This document shows positions 25,663-34,052 of a stretch of DNA of 64,000 bases, one piece after another. The notes under the pieces were generated by a model. That model did no database searches. It saw nothing but the letters and a program-made list of their open reading frames with translations, and was not told the DNA's origin. Made by a program: the position numbers and the translations under genes. The stretch comes from an uncultured Prevotella sp. GTDB taxonomy: Bacteria; Bacteroidota; Bacteroidia; Bacteroidales; Bacteroidaceae. Position 1 is the first letter of the stretch, and every line of letters starts with the position of its first letter. The stretch is taken from positions 1-64,000 of the forward strand of contig CAKPWR010000001.1 of assembly GCA_934196725.1 (NCBI GenBank), written 5' to 3'.

Positions 25663-27269
25663 TTGGACTAAGAAGAAACAAAAGAGGAGACATGGTGCTG
25701 ACCATCGATAGCTTCATCGATATCGACTCTACACCAGATATCCAGTCTGACTACTTCGACTGCATATACATCAATACGAAGAGTGACCGTGCGTTCCATG
25801 CAATATTGTTTGGAGCCAGTCCTATCCTATCGTATAAATGTAGCTACAAACCGATATTCGTCAATACGGCGGTATCGGGAAAGGAACAGATCACTGACTA
25901 TATCGTAGACGCATACGTCAGCGATATGAGCAATGAGAAAGTTTACGAGATTATCGACCGAATCAAGATGGCAAGACAGAAGTACGGCATCAAGCAGGAA
26001 ACTGCAAGACCTACACAGCCCAACCAGCTCTTTGCCAACATTCTGAGATATCTCCTCTCGCGCGACCAGCGAATCATGGGACACCGACTCCTGGAGAAAT
26101 CATCCCTGGGATACATCAACCCTATCTTTGAGCACTATCACAGTATGGGGCTGTTCCATCTCAACGAGATGTTCATGTTCAAGGATACGATGGTGGAATA
26201 TGGTGCACTGAAGGTACACCGCTACCTCATCAAGGAGCACCTCTGTCCAAAGTGCAACCACTCGCACCTGTTGTATACAGAGTGCTGCCCGAAGTGTGGA
26301 AGTTCCAACCTGAAGATACAGAACATCATCCACCACTTCAGTTGCGCCAACGTATCGCCGGAGAGTTCATACAACATCGGCGGTATGCTGGTCTGTCCGA
26401 AATGTCACAAGAAACTGCGCCACATCGGTGTAGACTACGACCGACCGGCAGTGGTATATACATGCAACGACTGTGAGAACTCGTTCACCACCCCACTGAC
26501 CAAGGCAACCTGCTGCTACTGCGAGAGTACCTTCCCGGTCAATGCACTGGTGCCACGAGACGTAGTGGACTATGAGATAACAGAGGAAGGCGTGCGCGCC
26601 CTGACACAGGACAGCCTGATGTTCAACAACATGACCAACCTCTACGACAACTTCATGGAATATCCAATGCTGGTAAACCGCCTGCGCCGACTCCTGATGG
26701 AGACCTACCGCAAGGAACAGGTATCAGTACTGGTAGGAAAGATATGGATACTGAATGCAGAGCAGGAAACGGTGAAGATCAAGGACAGCATGCAGGCCAC
26801 CTTCTGCCGTCTCTTCTCCAACCACAAGGTGTCGTACAACAACAACATCTTCTACATCACGTATTCCGTATTCAGCGACATCACCGTGGAAGATGCGCAG
26901 CAGGAACTCTGCAAGCAGATGTCTAAGGCTATCAGAAAGGTAGCCAACAAGATAGAGCCTGACGAGCTGATATGCTGCGTTCTCGACACCAAGACCAAGC
27001 AGGTGACGGGAAACTACGAGGAATTCTTCAACAAGATGAACTACGTAGAACTGACTCCGGATGACTACTGCAGCTATTCGGAAGAAGAAATGACAGAGGA
27101 AGAAGAAAACAAGACCTCGGAGACTCCACTGGAAATAGAGCCTAAGGAGGATGAGAACGACAAGATACTGAAGCGAGTGAAACTGTACAAGCAGCTGGTA
27201 GCCATCCTGATTACCATAGCCGGTGTACTGATTCTGCTTGCCATCCTGGCGCTCACGGTATTGAGATAA
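25659..27269 (+). CDS. Cysteine-rich metal-binding membrane protein (TackOD1-like), possible regulator
   Basis: 536 residues. An N-terminal mixed domain (to about 130) and a helical region are followed by a cysteine-rich block with five CxxC pairs (residues 196/199, 210/213, 246/249, 269/272, 286/289), i.e. several zinc ribbons. Residues about 330-460 (LVNRLRRLLMETYRKEQVSVLVGKIWIL... FYITYSVFSDITVEDAQQELCKQM) resemble the fold pattern of a degenerate GGDEF domain without the catalytic GGDEF loop. An acidic linker and one C-terminal membrane segment (LVAILITIAGVLILLAILAL) end it. The zinc part resembles what is annotated as TackOD1. It overlaps the adaptor gene by 4 bp. Function is unknown; control of the synthase is inferred. 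Confidence 0.65.
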   Translation: MIGLRRNKRGDMVLTIDSFIDIDSTPDIQSDYFDCIYINTKSDRAFHAILFGASPILSYKCSYKPIFVNTAVSGKEQITDYIVDAYVSDMSNEKVYEIIDRIKMARQKYGIKQETARPTQPNQLFANILRYLLSRDQRIMGHRLLEKSSLGYINPIFEHYHSMGLFHLNEMFMFKDTMVEYGALKVHRYLIKEHLCPKCNHSHLLYTECCPKCGSSNLKIQNIIHHFSCANVSPESSYNIGGMLVCPKCHKKLRHIGVDYDRPAVVYTCNDCENSFTTPLTKATCCYCESTFPVNALVPRDVVDYEITEEGVRALTQDSLMFNNMTNLYDNFMEYPMLVNRLRRLLMETYRKEQVSVLVGKIWILNAEQETVKIKDSMQATFCRLFSNHKVSYNNNIFYITYSVFSDITVEDAQQELCKQMSKAIRKVANKIEPDELICCVLDTKTKQVTGNYEEFFNKMNYVELTPDDYCSYSEEEMTEEEENKTSETPLEIEPKEDENDKILKRVKLYKQLVAILITIAGVLILLAILALTVLR

Positions 27270-27302
27270 GAAACAACTAGTAAAAAAAGGAGATGAGTAG
27301 GT

Positions 27303-28619
27303 ATGTTTGAAATCACAGAAACTCTGAACCACTTCATGGACTGGTTGAGTACACTCTCGCTGAGCAGCATCCTGAGCACCTACTGGTTCCTGTTCTTCAT
27401 TGAGATGCCCAGATATTACCTGCTGGAATATCTGGTGATATTCAACAGACTGACCAACAGGAACAAGATAGAGAAGGAAAAGGAAGTGGCACGATTCTAT
27501 CTGTATCGCGAGAATCCACTCGTAACGATACTCGTGCCGGGAAAGAATGAGGGTAAACATATATACAAGATGGTGAACTCGCTGGCTGAACAGACCTACA
27601 GGAACTATGAAATCATAGTGGTAGACGACGGCAGCGACGATCACACCAAACTGATATGTACCGACCTCTACCGTGCAGGTTACATCACCCACTACCTGCG
27701 ACTGGAAGACCGAGGAGGCAAGGCGGCAGCCAGCAACTATGGTGCACAGATGGCTAAAGGCAAATACATCGTCTGCCTGGATGCCGACTCCTCACTGGAC
27801 CGTGATGCGCTGGAGAAGATTCTCCTGCCCTTCTACATCGACGGAATGGTAAAGGGAGTGGGCGGATGCGTGAAGGTACGCAACAACAAGGAGACCATCT
27901 GCTCTTCGCTACAGGCGTTTGAATACCTGAAACGCATTCAGGTGGGACGCATCGTAACGAGCGAGCTGGGTATCTATCACATCATATCGGGTGCCTTTGG
28001 AGCTTTTGACAGAGCGACATTGAAAGAGGTAGGATTCTGGGATATCGGACCAGGACTGGATGGTGACCTCACACAAAAGATAAGAAAGGCAGGATACAAG
28101 GTGAAATTCGCAGAAGATGCCATCTGCATGACCAACGTGCCGACGAAATGGTATAAACTGTATCACCAGCGTATCAGATGGTCGCGTTCGCTCGTAAGAT
28201 TCCGCTTGCGCAAACACCGCGACATCCTGCTGCCAACCAAGAACTGGTCTATATTGAACTGGATTTCCAACATGGAGAGCATCACGTACGACTGCTTCCT
28301 CAACTTCCTGTGGTTGTGGTATATCGTGAACCTCGCCATCACCTTCAACAGCCACATCGTCGAGATACTGGCACTGGGCTACTTCATCCGAGTATGCTTC
28401 TCACAGTTTGCCTTCCTGCTGGTGATGATGGTAACAGAGAGAAGAAAAGAGGAAATGTTCCTCTATCGCTTCATGCCGCTGATGTCACCTTATACAGGTT
28501 ACTTCCTGCGCATAGCGCGACTCTCGGCACACATACAGGAGCTCTTCTTCCACCGCTCGTATGCCGATGCATGGAATCCGGAGAAAACTTCCCGCTACGC
28601 ACAGCTGGAGGGAATATAA
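27303..28619 (+). CDS. Processive family 2 glycosyltransferase (polysaccharide synthase)
   Basis: 438 residues. An N-terminal membrane segment (about 20-45) precedes a GT-A catalytic domain: VTILVPGKNEGKHI, VVDDGSDD (about 106-111), GGKAAASNYG, CLDADSS (DxD near 160), GPGLDGDLTQKIRKAG in place of the usual TED motif, and the processivity motif QxxRW (HQRIRWSRS, near 288). Two or three membrane segments follow (about 315-395). This is the arrangement of NodC/hyaluronan/PgaC-type synthases that polymerise and translocate a glycan. No PilZ domain is attached. It is the probable inner-membrane engine of the HlyD/TolC export path encoded just upstream. Confidence 0.9.
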   Translation: MFEITETLNHFMDWLSTLSLSSILSTYWFLFFIEMPRYYLLEYLVIFNRLTNRNKIEKEKEVARFYLYRENPLVTILVPGKNEGKHIYKMVNSLAEQTYRNYEIIVVDDGSDDHTKLICTDLYRAGYITHYLRLEDRGGKAAASNYGAQMAKGKYIVCLDADSSLDRDALEKILLPFYIDGMVKGVGGCVKVRNNKETICSSLQAFEYLKRIQVGRIVTSELGIYHIISGAFGAFDRATLKEVGFWDIGPGLDGDLTQKIRKAGYKVKFAEDAICMTNVPTKWYKLYHQRIRWSRSLVRFRLRKHRDILLPTKNWSILNWISNMESITYDCFLNFLWLWYIVNLAITFNSHIVEILALGYFIRVCFSQFAFLLVMMVTERRKEEMFLYRFMPLMSPYTGYFLRIARLSAHIQELFFHRSYADAWNPEKTSRYAQLEGI

Positions 28620-28660
28620 AGAATGAAATAATAATAATACAAACTTAATATAAAGAGTAT

Positions 28661-29920
28661 ATGAATAACAAGTCTTTTGAGTTTAAGATAGGCGTGATTG
28701 GACTAGGCTATGTAGGTACTCCGCTTGCATGCTTATTCTCAAAGAAATATGATACTTGGGGTTACGATATCAATGCTGCTAAAGTAGATAAATTAGCCAG
28801 GAAACAGGGAGCTGAGGACAAGATGCTATCCAAAGCTCTGGAAAGGGGACTGAAACTGACTAGCGACATCAACGACTTGAAACGTTGCAATGTATATATC
28901 ATAGCAGTACCGACACCGGTAAACAAATCAAACAAGCCTGATATCAGTTGCGTCAGAAATGCCACAACTGCCGTGGGCAAGATTCTGAAACAGGGAGACA
29001 TCGTGGTATACGAATCTACGGTTTATCCAGGACTGACAGAGGAAGTCTGCGCACCGTTGCTAGCCTCAACATCAGGACTCAAACTGAACGATAACTTCTT
29101 CGTAGGTTTCTCGCCAGAGAGAATCAACCCGGGAGATACCGTTCACACTATAGAGAACATCGTTAAGGTGACCAGTGGTTCTACACCCGAAGCGGCAGAA
29201 ATCATTGACAACCTATACAGTTCAGTACTCACCCATGGCACCCACAAGGCTAAGAGCATCAAAATAGCCGAGGCATGCAAGCTGATGGAAAACTGCCAGC
29301 GTGACGTACAGATAGCATTCTTCAACGAAATGGAGAAAATCTTCGACAAGATGAACATCAGCATCGAAGATGTAACGGAAGCAGCCAGCACCAAATGGAA
29401 CTTCGTTCCTGCTACACCAGGACTCGTTGGCGGTCACTGTATCGCTGTAGATCCATACTATCTCATCAACAAGGCACAGGAGGTAGACGTGGTTCCTTCG
29501 CTCCTCTCTACGGCACGCGAGGTGAACGAGCAGATGGCTGTCTGGATGGCGGGCAAGATCAAGAGTGCCTGCGACAACAGAAAGTTCAAGGCTCCCGAAA
29601 CCAAGGTGCTCATCCTGGGCTTCTCGTTCAAGCCAGACAGTGATGACATCAGAAACACCAAGGTGGCTGACCTCTACATCAACCTGGTGGGAACAGGATA
29701 TAAAACTACCCTCTACGACCCGCTGGTAGACAAGGAGGAAGTGAAGAATGAATACGGCATCCATGTAGAAGATGACGCTAAATTACTGGATAAAGTCTAC
29801 GATATCGTGGTGATCGGGACTCACCATAAGATATTCGACAACATCAATATGAACAAGTTGCTCTCTGCCAAAGGCTTCATGTGCGACATCTACGGAGTAC
29901 ACAAGGCAAGAAAAGCTTAG
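28661..29920 (+). CDS. Nucleotide-sugar dehydrogenase, UDP-HexNAc 6-dehydrogenase type
   Basis: 419 residues. Rossmann motif IGVIGLGYVGTPLA starts near residue 10. The active-site segment reads GGHCIAVDPYYL (Cys near 260), which is the form found in TviB/WbpA/WecC-type UDP-N-acetyl-hexosamine dehydrogenases rather than the GGxCFPKD form of UDP-glucose dehydrogenases. The C-terminal UDP-binding domain (LGFSFKPDSDDIRNTK) is complete. It oxidises C6 to a uronic acid with two NAD+. Placed 42 bp after the synthase, it likely supplies an amino-uronic acid precursor for the exported polymer (inference). Confidence 0.88.
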   Translation: MNNKSFEFKIGVIGLGYVGTPLACLFSKKYDTWGYDINAAKVDKLARKQGAEDKMLSKALERGLKLTSDINDLKRCNVYIIAVPTPVNKSNKPDISCVRNATTAVGKILKQGDIVVYESTVYPGLTEEVCAPLLASTSGLKLNDNFFVGFSPERINPGDTVHTIENIVKVTSGSTPEAAEIIDNLYSSVLTHGTHKAKSIKIAEACKLMENCQRDVQIAFFNEMEKIFDKMNISIEDVTEAASTKWNFVPATPGLVGGHCIAVDPYYLINKAQEVDVVPSLLSTAREVNEQMAVWMAGKIKSACDNRKFKAPETKVLILGFSFKPDSDDIRNTKVADLYINLVGTGYKTTLYDPLVDKEEVKNEYGIHVEDDAKLLDKVYDIVVIGTHHKIFDNINMNKLLSAKGFMCDIYGVHKARKA

Positions 29921-29973
29921 AGCAGCCACGTCCATAAAACCTAATTATACAATAAAAGAAGACCAAAAAGCAA

Positions 29974-30363
29974 ATGAATATGGACAAATATAAAGTACTG
30001 ATCGTTGACGACATTCCTGAGAATATCCAGAATCTCGGAGAAATGATCAAGGATTTTGATCTAGATGTGAAAATTGCAGAAGGTGGCCAGGAAGCCATCG
30101 ACATCATTGATTCATACACACCAGACATCATCTTGCTAGACTTGATGATGCCTCGTGTGAATGGATGGGACGTGATAGATCACGTCAGAAAAAAATATTG
30201 TAAGAACGAGATGGTCATCATCGTTGTCTCCCTGTTAAGCAACAAGGACAACATCGATGAATGCTATGAACTGGGAGCCAACGACTATATCGTCAAACCG
30301 GTGATCAAAGCCCGACTCACCAGTTCAATAGAATCTCATCTCAGGAATCTCAGCAGAAATTAG
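29974..30363 (+). CDS. Stand-alone response-regulator receiver protein
   Basis: 129 residues forming only a CheY-like receiver: acidic pair Asp12-Asp13, phospho-acceptor Asp56 (LLDLMMP), Ser86 and Lys108 (VKPV). There is no output domain and no adjacent histidine kinase. As the last gene of the exopolysaccharide cluster, it could control synthesis by protein contact, perhaps with the zinc-ribbon membrane protein; that is inference. Its 3' end overlaps the convergent pflA gene by 14 bp, so no terminator lies between them. Confidence 0.9.
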   Translation: MNMDKYKVLIVDDIPENIQNLGEMIKDFDLDVKIAEGGQEAIDIIDSYTPDIILLDLMMPRVNGWDVIDHVRKKYCKNEMVIIVVSLLSNKDNIDECYELGANDYIVKPVIKARLTSSIESHLRNLSRN

Positions 30364-31090
30364 ATATAGCCTTCTGCAAGATGTCGTTGGCATGAGCCAC
30401 ACGGTCACTTGTAGGAGGTTCTACCTCTGACAACGGGTAAGGTATGCCCAGTTTTTCATACTTGTAGATGCCCATCGTATGATAAGGCAATACATCAATG
30501 CGCTCTATATTAGAGAGCGTAGAGAGGAAGTCGCGCAATTCTTCCAGATATTCATCCTTGTCGGTGATACCTGGAATGAGGACGTGACGTATCCATACCG
30601 GTTTGTGAATCTCGCTCAGATAGCGGGCACAATCCAGTATATTCTTATTGGAATGAAGCGTGAGTTTATGGTGCTCTTCTTCATTGATATGCTTGATATC
30701 AAGAAGAACAGTATCAGTGACGGTCATTAGACGCTCAAATTTCTCGAAGTTTTTCCCTTTTCTATGAAAAGGTTGTGCCGAAGTATCAAGACAAGTATTG
30801 ATGCCACGCTGATGGGCTTTCTCGAACAATTCGATGAGAAAGTCAATCTGCATCAATGCCTCACCACCGCTCACGGTAATTCCTCCCTTGTCACCCCAAT
30901 AACTCTTAAATCGCTCTGCCTTGTCCAGAAGGTCATCGGCAGTCCACTCCTCTCCTACTCCCGTCTTCCAGGAATCCGGATTGTGGCAGAACTGACAGCG
31001 CATCGGACAACCCTGCAGGAAAATCAAAAATCTGATGCCTGGTCCATCAACAGAACCAAAGCTCTCTATGCTGTGAACAAATCCTTTCAT
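30350..31090 (-). CDS. pflA: Pyruvate formate-lyase activating enzyme (radical SAM)
   Basis: 246 residues. The iron-sulfur motif CPMRCQFC (Cys 28, 32, 35) binds the 4Fe-4S cluster that cleaves S-adenosylmethionine. The GGITVSGGEALMQ segment binds the methionyl part. It abstracts hydrogen from the glycine of PflB to create the glycyl radical under anaerobic conditions. The N-terminus MKGFVHSIESFGSVDGPGIRF is typical of PflA. The start ATG overlaps the stop of a 35-codon gene (ATGA). pflB lies upstream on the same strand but is separated by a terminator-like hairpin and two tiny genes. Confidence 0.97.
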   Translation of the reverse strand: MKGFVHSIESFGSVDGPGIRFLIFLQGCPMRCQFCHNPDSWKTGVGEEWTADDLLDKAERFKSYWGDKGGITVSGGEALMQIDFLIELFEKAHQRGINTCLDTSAQPFHRKGKNFEKFERLMTVTDTVLLDIKHINEEEHHKLTLHSNKNILDCARYLSEIHKPVWIRHVLIPGITDKDEYLEELRDFLSTLSNIERIDVLPYHTMGIYKYEKLGIPYPLSEVEPPTSDRVAHANDILQKAISNFC

Positions 31091-31194
31091 GCGCCAGCTT
31101 CAGTTTTTTCTTGTTTGTGGATTATATAAACAAGAGTTAAACATGCTCCGCAAATCAAAAAAGTTACGGCACCTAAAAAATAAATCAGTCCCAT
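31087..31194 (-). CDS. 35-residue single-span membrane microprotein coupled to pflA
   Basis: A complete small reading frame. It starts MGLIYFLGAVTFLICGAC, forming one hydrophobic span with three small-residue positions, followed by a basic-polar tail (HKQEKTEAGA). Its ATG overlaps the stop of the 73-residue gene (TAATG), and its TGA overlaps the pflA ATG (ATGA). Stop-start coupling at both ends is strong evidence that it is translated. Function unknown. Confidence 0.7.
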   Translation of the reverse strand: MGLIYFLGAVTFLICGACLTLVYIIHKQEKTEAGA

Positions 31195-31415
31195 TATTTC
31201 TTTCTCCTTCTTTTTAATAATATTATTAACCAGACTCCTATTACAAGAAAAAGTACTACAAAAAAGAAACCTGCCCCATAAAGGAGTACTTTATTTATGC
31301 TTTCCTGCATAATACCTGCTAATATGACACCGCCAATAATTAGCTTGACAACATCAAAGCAGAACTTATAGCCCTCTTCCAAAAGAGCTTTTTGTTGTTC
31401 AATATTGAGTTTCAT
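31194..31415 (-). CDS. Small two-span membrane protein (DUF6722-like)
   Basis: 73 residues: an amphipathic N-terminus (KLNIEQQKALLEEGYKFCFDVVK), two hydrophobic spans (LIIGGVILAGIM and VLLYGAGFFFVVLFLVIGVWLIILL), and a basic end (KRRRKK). It resembles small Bacteroidales proteins annotated DUF6722, but I cannot confirm this. A -7 box (TATCTTTG on the minus strand, 31427-31420) overlaps the position just upstream of the ATG, which would give an almost leaderless message. It is coupled to the 35-residue gene by a 1-bp overlap, and so through it to pflA. Confidence 0.7.
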   Translation of the reverse strand: MKLNIEQQKALLEEGYKFCFDVVKLIIGGVILAGIMQESINKVLLYGAGFFFVVLFLVIGVWLIILLKRRRKK

Positions 31416-31477
31416 TATGCAAAGATAGCAAAATATTCAATACAAAGCTCTATTTTGCAGTTAAATAAGCTAAAAAT

Positions 31478-31514
31478 GCCCGCTAAATATCCTCGGAAAG
31501 AAAATCTAGCGGGC
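31478..31514 (-). terminator. pflB terminator
   Basis: GCCCGCTA (31478-31485) pairs with TAGCGGGC (31507-31514). The hairpin begins 22 bp past the pflB stop and is followed on the minus strand by ATTTTTAGC. Confidence 0.65.
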
Positions 31515-31535
31515 AATATTTATTCTTCTAATTGA

Positions 31536-33785
31536 TTAGAGTCTTTCGTGAGCCTGACGAGCGATAACGTCGAGCTGCTGCTCACGTGTCAAGTCGATGA
31601 ACTTAACAGCGTAACCACTTACACGGATGGTGAAGTTCTGGTACTCTTCCTTCTCTGGGTGCTCCATCGCATCCTTGAGCTTGTCGATACCGAATACGTT
31701 CACGTTCAGGTGGTGAGAACCCTGGTTGAAGTAACCATCCAATACACCTACCAATGTCTGGGCACGCTCCTCGTCGTTGTGTCCGAGGGCACCTGGACTG
31801 ATGGTCTGAGTATTAGAGATACCATCGAGGGCATACTCGTATGGCAACTTAGCAACTGAGTTCAATGAAGCCAAAAGACCGTTCTTCTCTGCACCGTAAG
31901 ATGGGTTAGCACCTGGAGCCAAAGGAGCACCGGCTGGACGACCATCAGGCATGTTGCTGGTGTACTTACCGTATACTACATTTGATGTGATAGTCAGGAT
32001 AGATGTAGTAGGCTCTGAATTGCGGTATGTATGATGCTTCTTGATCATGTTCATGAAGGTCTTGAGCAACCATACTGCAATCTCATCAGCACGCTCATCA
32101 TCGTTACCGTAACGTGGGAAGTCACCCTCGGTCTTGAAGCTGAGAGGGAAACCGGTCTCATCACGGACGATGTTTACCTTGGCATACTTGATAGCTGAGA
32201 TAGAGTCAACCACGTGGCTGAAACCAGCGATACCTGTAGCGAAAGTACGACGAACATCTGTATCGATGAGCGCCAACTCTGCTGCCTCGTAGAAGTACTT
32301 ATCGTGCATGTAGTGGATGAGGTTCAATGTCTTCACATAAACGCCAGCCAACCAGTCCATCATATCCATGAAACGTGGCATGAACTCCTCGTATGTCAAT
32401 ACATCACCCTCAACGGCGCGATACTTAGGACCGCACTGCTCGCGTGTCTTTGAGTCAACACCGCCAGATACAGCGTAGGTCAAGCACTTAGCCAAGTTGG
32501 CACGTGCACCGAAGAACTGCATCTCCTTACCTGTCTGTGTAGCAGATACACAGCAGCAGATGCTATAGTCGTCACCCCAAACTGGGCGCATTACGTCATC
32601 GTTCTCATACTGGATAGAACTTGTCTTTACAGAAATCAGAGAAGCGTAGTGCTTGAATGCCTTTGGCAAGCGAGAGCTATAGAGTACAGTCAAGTTTGGC
32701 TCTGGTGAAGGACCCATGTTCTCCAATGTGTGGAGGAAACGGAAGTCGTTCTTGGTAACCATTGAGCGGCCATCCTGACCCATACCACCTACCTCGAGAG
32801 TAGCCCAAACCGGGTCGCCGGTGAAGAGCTCGTTGTAAGAAGGAATACGGGCGAACTTAACCATACGGAACTTCATGACCAAGTGGTCGATAAGCTCCTG
32901 AGCCTCATCCTCGGTAAGAGTACCCTCGTTCAAGTCGCGCTGGATATAGATGTCGAGGAATGTAGAGATACGACCTACAGACATCGCAGCACCATTCTGA
33001 GTCTTCACAGCTCCGAGGTAACCAAAGTACAACCACTGAACAGCCTCGCGAGCGTTCTTAGCTGGCTGAGAGATGTCGTAACCATACAACTGAGCCATCT
33101 CCTTCAAGCCCTTGAGCGCCTTGATCTGCATAGCAACCTCTTCACGGAGACGGATTACTTCGTCAATCATCTCACGGTCGCCCATGTTAGCGAGGTCGTT
33201 CTTCTTCTCCTCGATGAGGAAGTCGATACCATAGAGAGCTACACGACGGTAGTCACCTACGATACGTCCACGACCGTAAGTATCAGGAAGACCGGTAAGA
33301 ATATGGTTATGACGCACGAGCTTCATCTCTGGTGTATAAGCATCAAACACGCCGTCATTATGAGTTTTGCAATACTTGTGGAAAATCTCATGCAGCTTCT
33401 CTGATGGCTGGTAGCCGTATGTAGTGCAAGCCTGCTCTGCCATCTTGATACCACCATAAGGCATGAAGGCACGCTTCAAAGGCTTGTCGGTCTGCAGACC
33501 TACAACCTTCTCCAACTCCTTAGTACCCTCGCCAATGTAGGCAGCACCGTAAGCTGTCAATCCAGAAACCACCTCGGTCTCCATATCAAGCACACCACCC
33601 TTGGCACGCTCTTCCTTCTGGAGCTCCTTCAACATACCCCAAAGGGTATTGGTAGCCTGAGTAGGTTCTGCCAGGAACGACTCGTCGCCATCGTAGCTAG
33701 TGTAGTTGTTCTGGATGAAATCGCGAAGATTCACCTCACTCTGCCACATGTTTCCCTTGAAACCTCTCCATTCTGTTTTCATCAT
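31536..33785 (-). CDS. pflB: Formate C-acetyltransferase (pyruvate formate-lyase)
   Basis: 749 residues. It converts pyruvate and CoA to formate and acetyl-CoA by a glycyl-radical mechanism. The active-site cysteine cluster [11 protein letters not shown] lies near residues 409-412, and the radical glycine sits in RVSGYAVKF near 724. The N-terminus ([25 protein letters not shown]) and length are those of true PflB rather than of diol dehydratase relatives. The formate made could feed formate-tetrahydrofolate ligase (54 kb). A -7 box lies 120 bp upstream. A second start one codon in is equally possible. Confidence 0.98.
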   Translation of the reverse strand: MMKTEWRGFKGNMWQSEVNLRDFIQNNYTSYDGDESFLAEPTQATNTLWGMLKELQKEERAKGGVLDMETEVVSGLTAYGAAYIGEGTKELEKVVGLQTDKPLKRAFMPYGGIKMAEQACTTYGYQPSEKLHEIFHKYCKTHNDGVFDAYTPEMKLVRHNHILTGLPDTYGRGRIVGDYRRVALYGIDFLIEEKKNDLANMGDREMIDEVIRLREEVAMQIKALKGLKEMAQLYGYDISQPAKNAREAVQWLYFGYLGAVKTQNGAAMSVGRISTFLDIYIQRDLNEGTLTEDEAQELIDHLVMKFRMVKFARIPSYNELFTGDPVWATLEVGGMGQDGRSMVTKNDFRFLHTLENMGPSPEPNLTVLYSSRLPKAFKHYASLISVKTSSIQYENDDVMRPVWGDDYSICCCVSATQTGKEMQFFGARANLAKCLTYAVSGGVDSKTREQCGPKYRAVEGDVLTYEEFMPRFMDMMDWLAGVYVKTLNLIHYMHDKYFYEAAELALIDTDVRRTFATGIAGFSHVVDSISAIKYAKVNIVRDETGFPLSFKTEGDFPRYGNDDERADEIAVWLLKTFMNMIKKHHTYRNSEPTTSILTITSNVVYGKYTSNMPDGRPAGAPLAPGANPSYGAEKNGLLASLNSVAKLPYEYALDGISNTQTISPGALGHNDEERAQTLVGVLDGYFNQGSHHLNVNVFGIDKLKDAMEHPEKEEYQNFTIRVSGYAVKFIDLTREQQLDVIARQAHERL

Positions 33786-33904
33786 TTTGATATCTTTAAT
33801 AAGTTAATAATTAATTATATATTTTGTACACACTGTTTCCTGTTATCAGCTGAATCCTTATACCTTTATATATTATAAATATTCGGCTATCGATAATTTC
33901 GATG

Positions 33905-33912
33905 CAAAGGTA
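33905..33912 (-). promoter_or_regulatory. pflB -7 promoter box
   Basis: CAAAGGTA on the plus strand reads TACCTTTG on the minus strand, an exact TAnnTTTG match. It leaves a leader of about 110 bases before pflB. No clear -33 box is seen. Confidence 0.5.
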
Positions 33913-33994
33913 CTACAAAAAAACGAAAACAGAGAAGAAAACCCAATTATTTTCTTCTCTGTCCCCTAAAATCCCCATTATTGGGTATATCTTT

Positions 33995-34020
33995 TTGCAC
34001 AATTCATTATGATTGTGCAA
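33995..34020. terminator. Hairpin or operator between the GH30 gene and pflB
   Basis: TTGCACAAT (33995-34003) and its exact complement (34012-34020) flank an 8-base centre. It lies 33 bp after the GH30 stop, where a terminator is expected, but the minus-strand exit is A-rich. It could equally be a protein-binding site about 110 bp upstream of the pflB transcript start. Confidence 0.4.
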
Positions 34021-34052
34021 TTTCTACTTTTCATTTTGCAGAATGCCCATTA

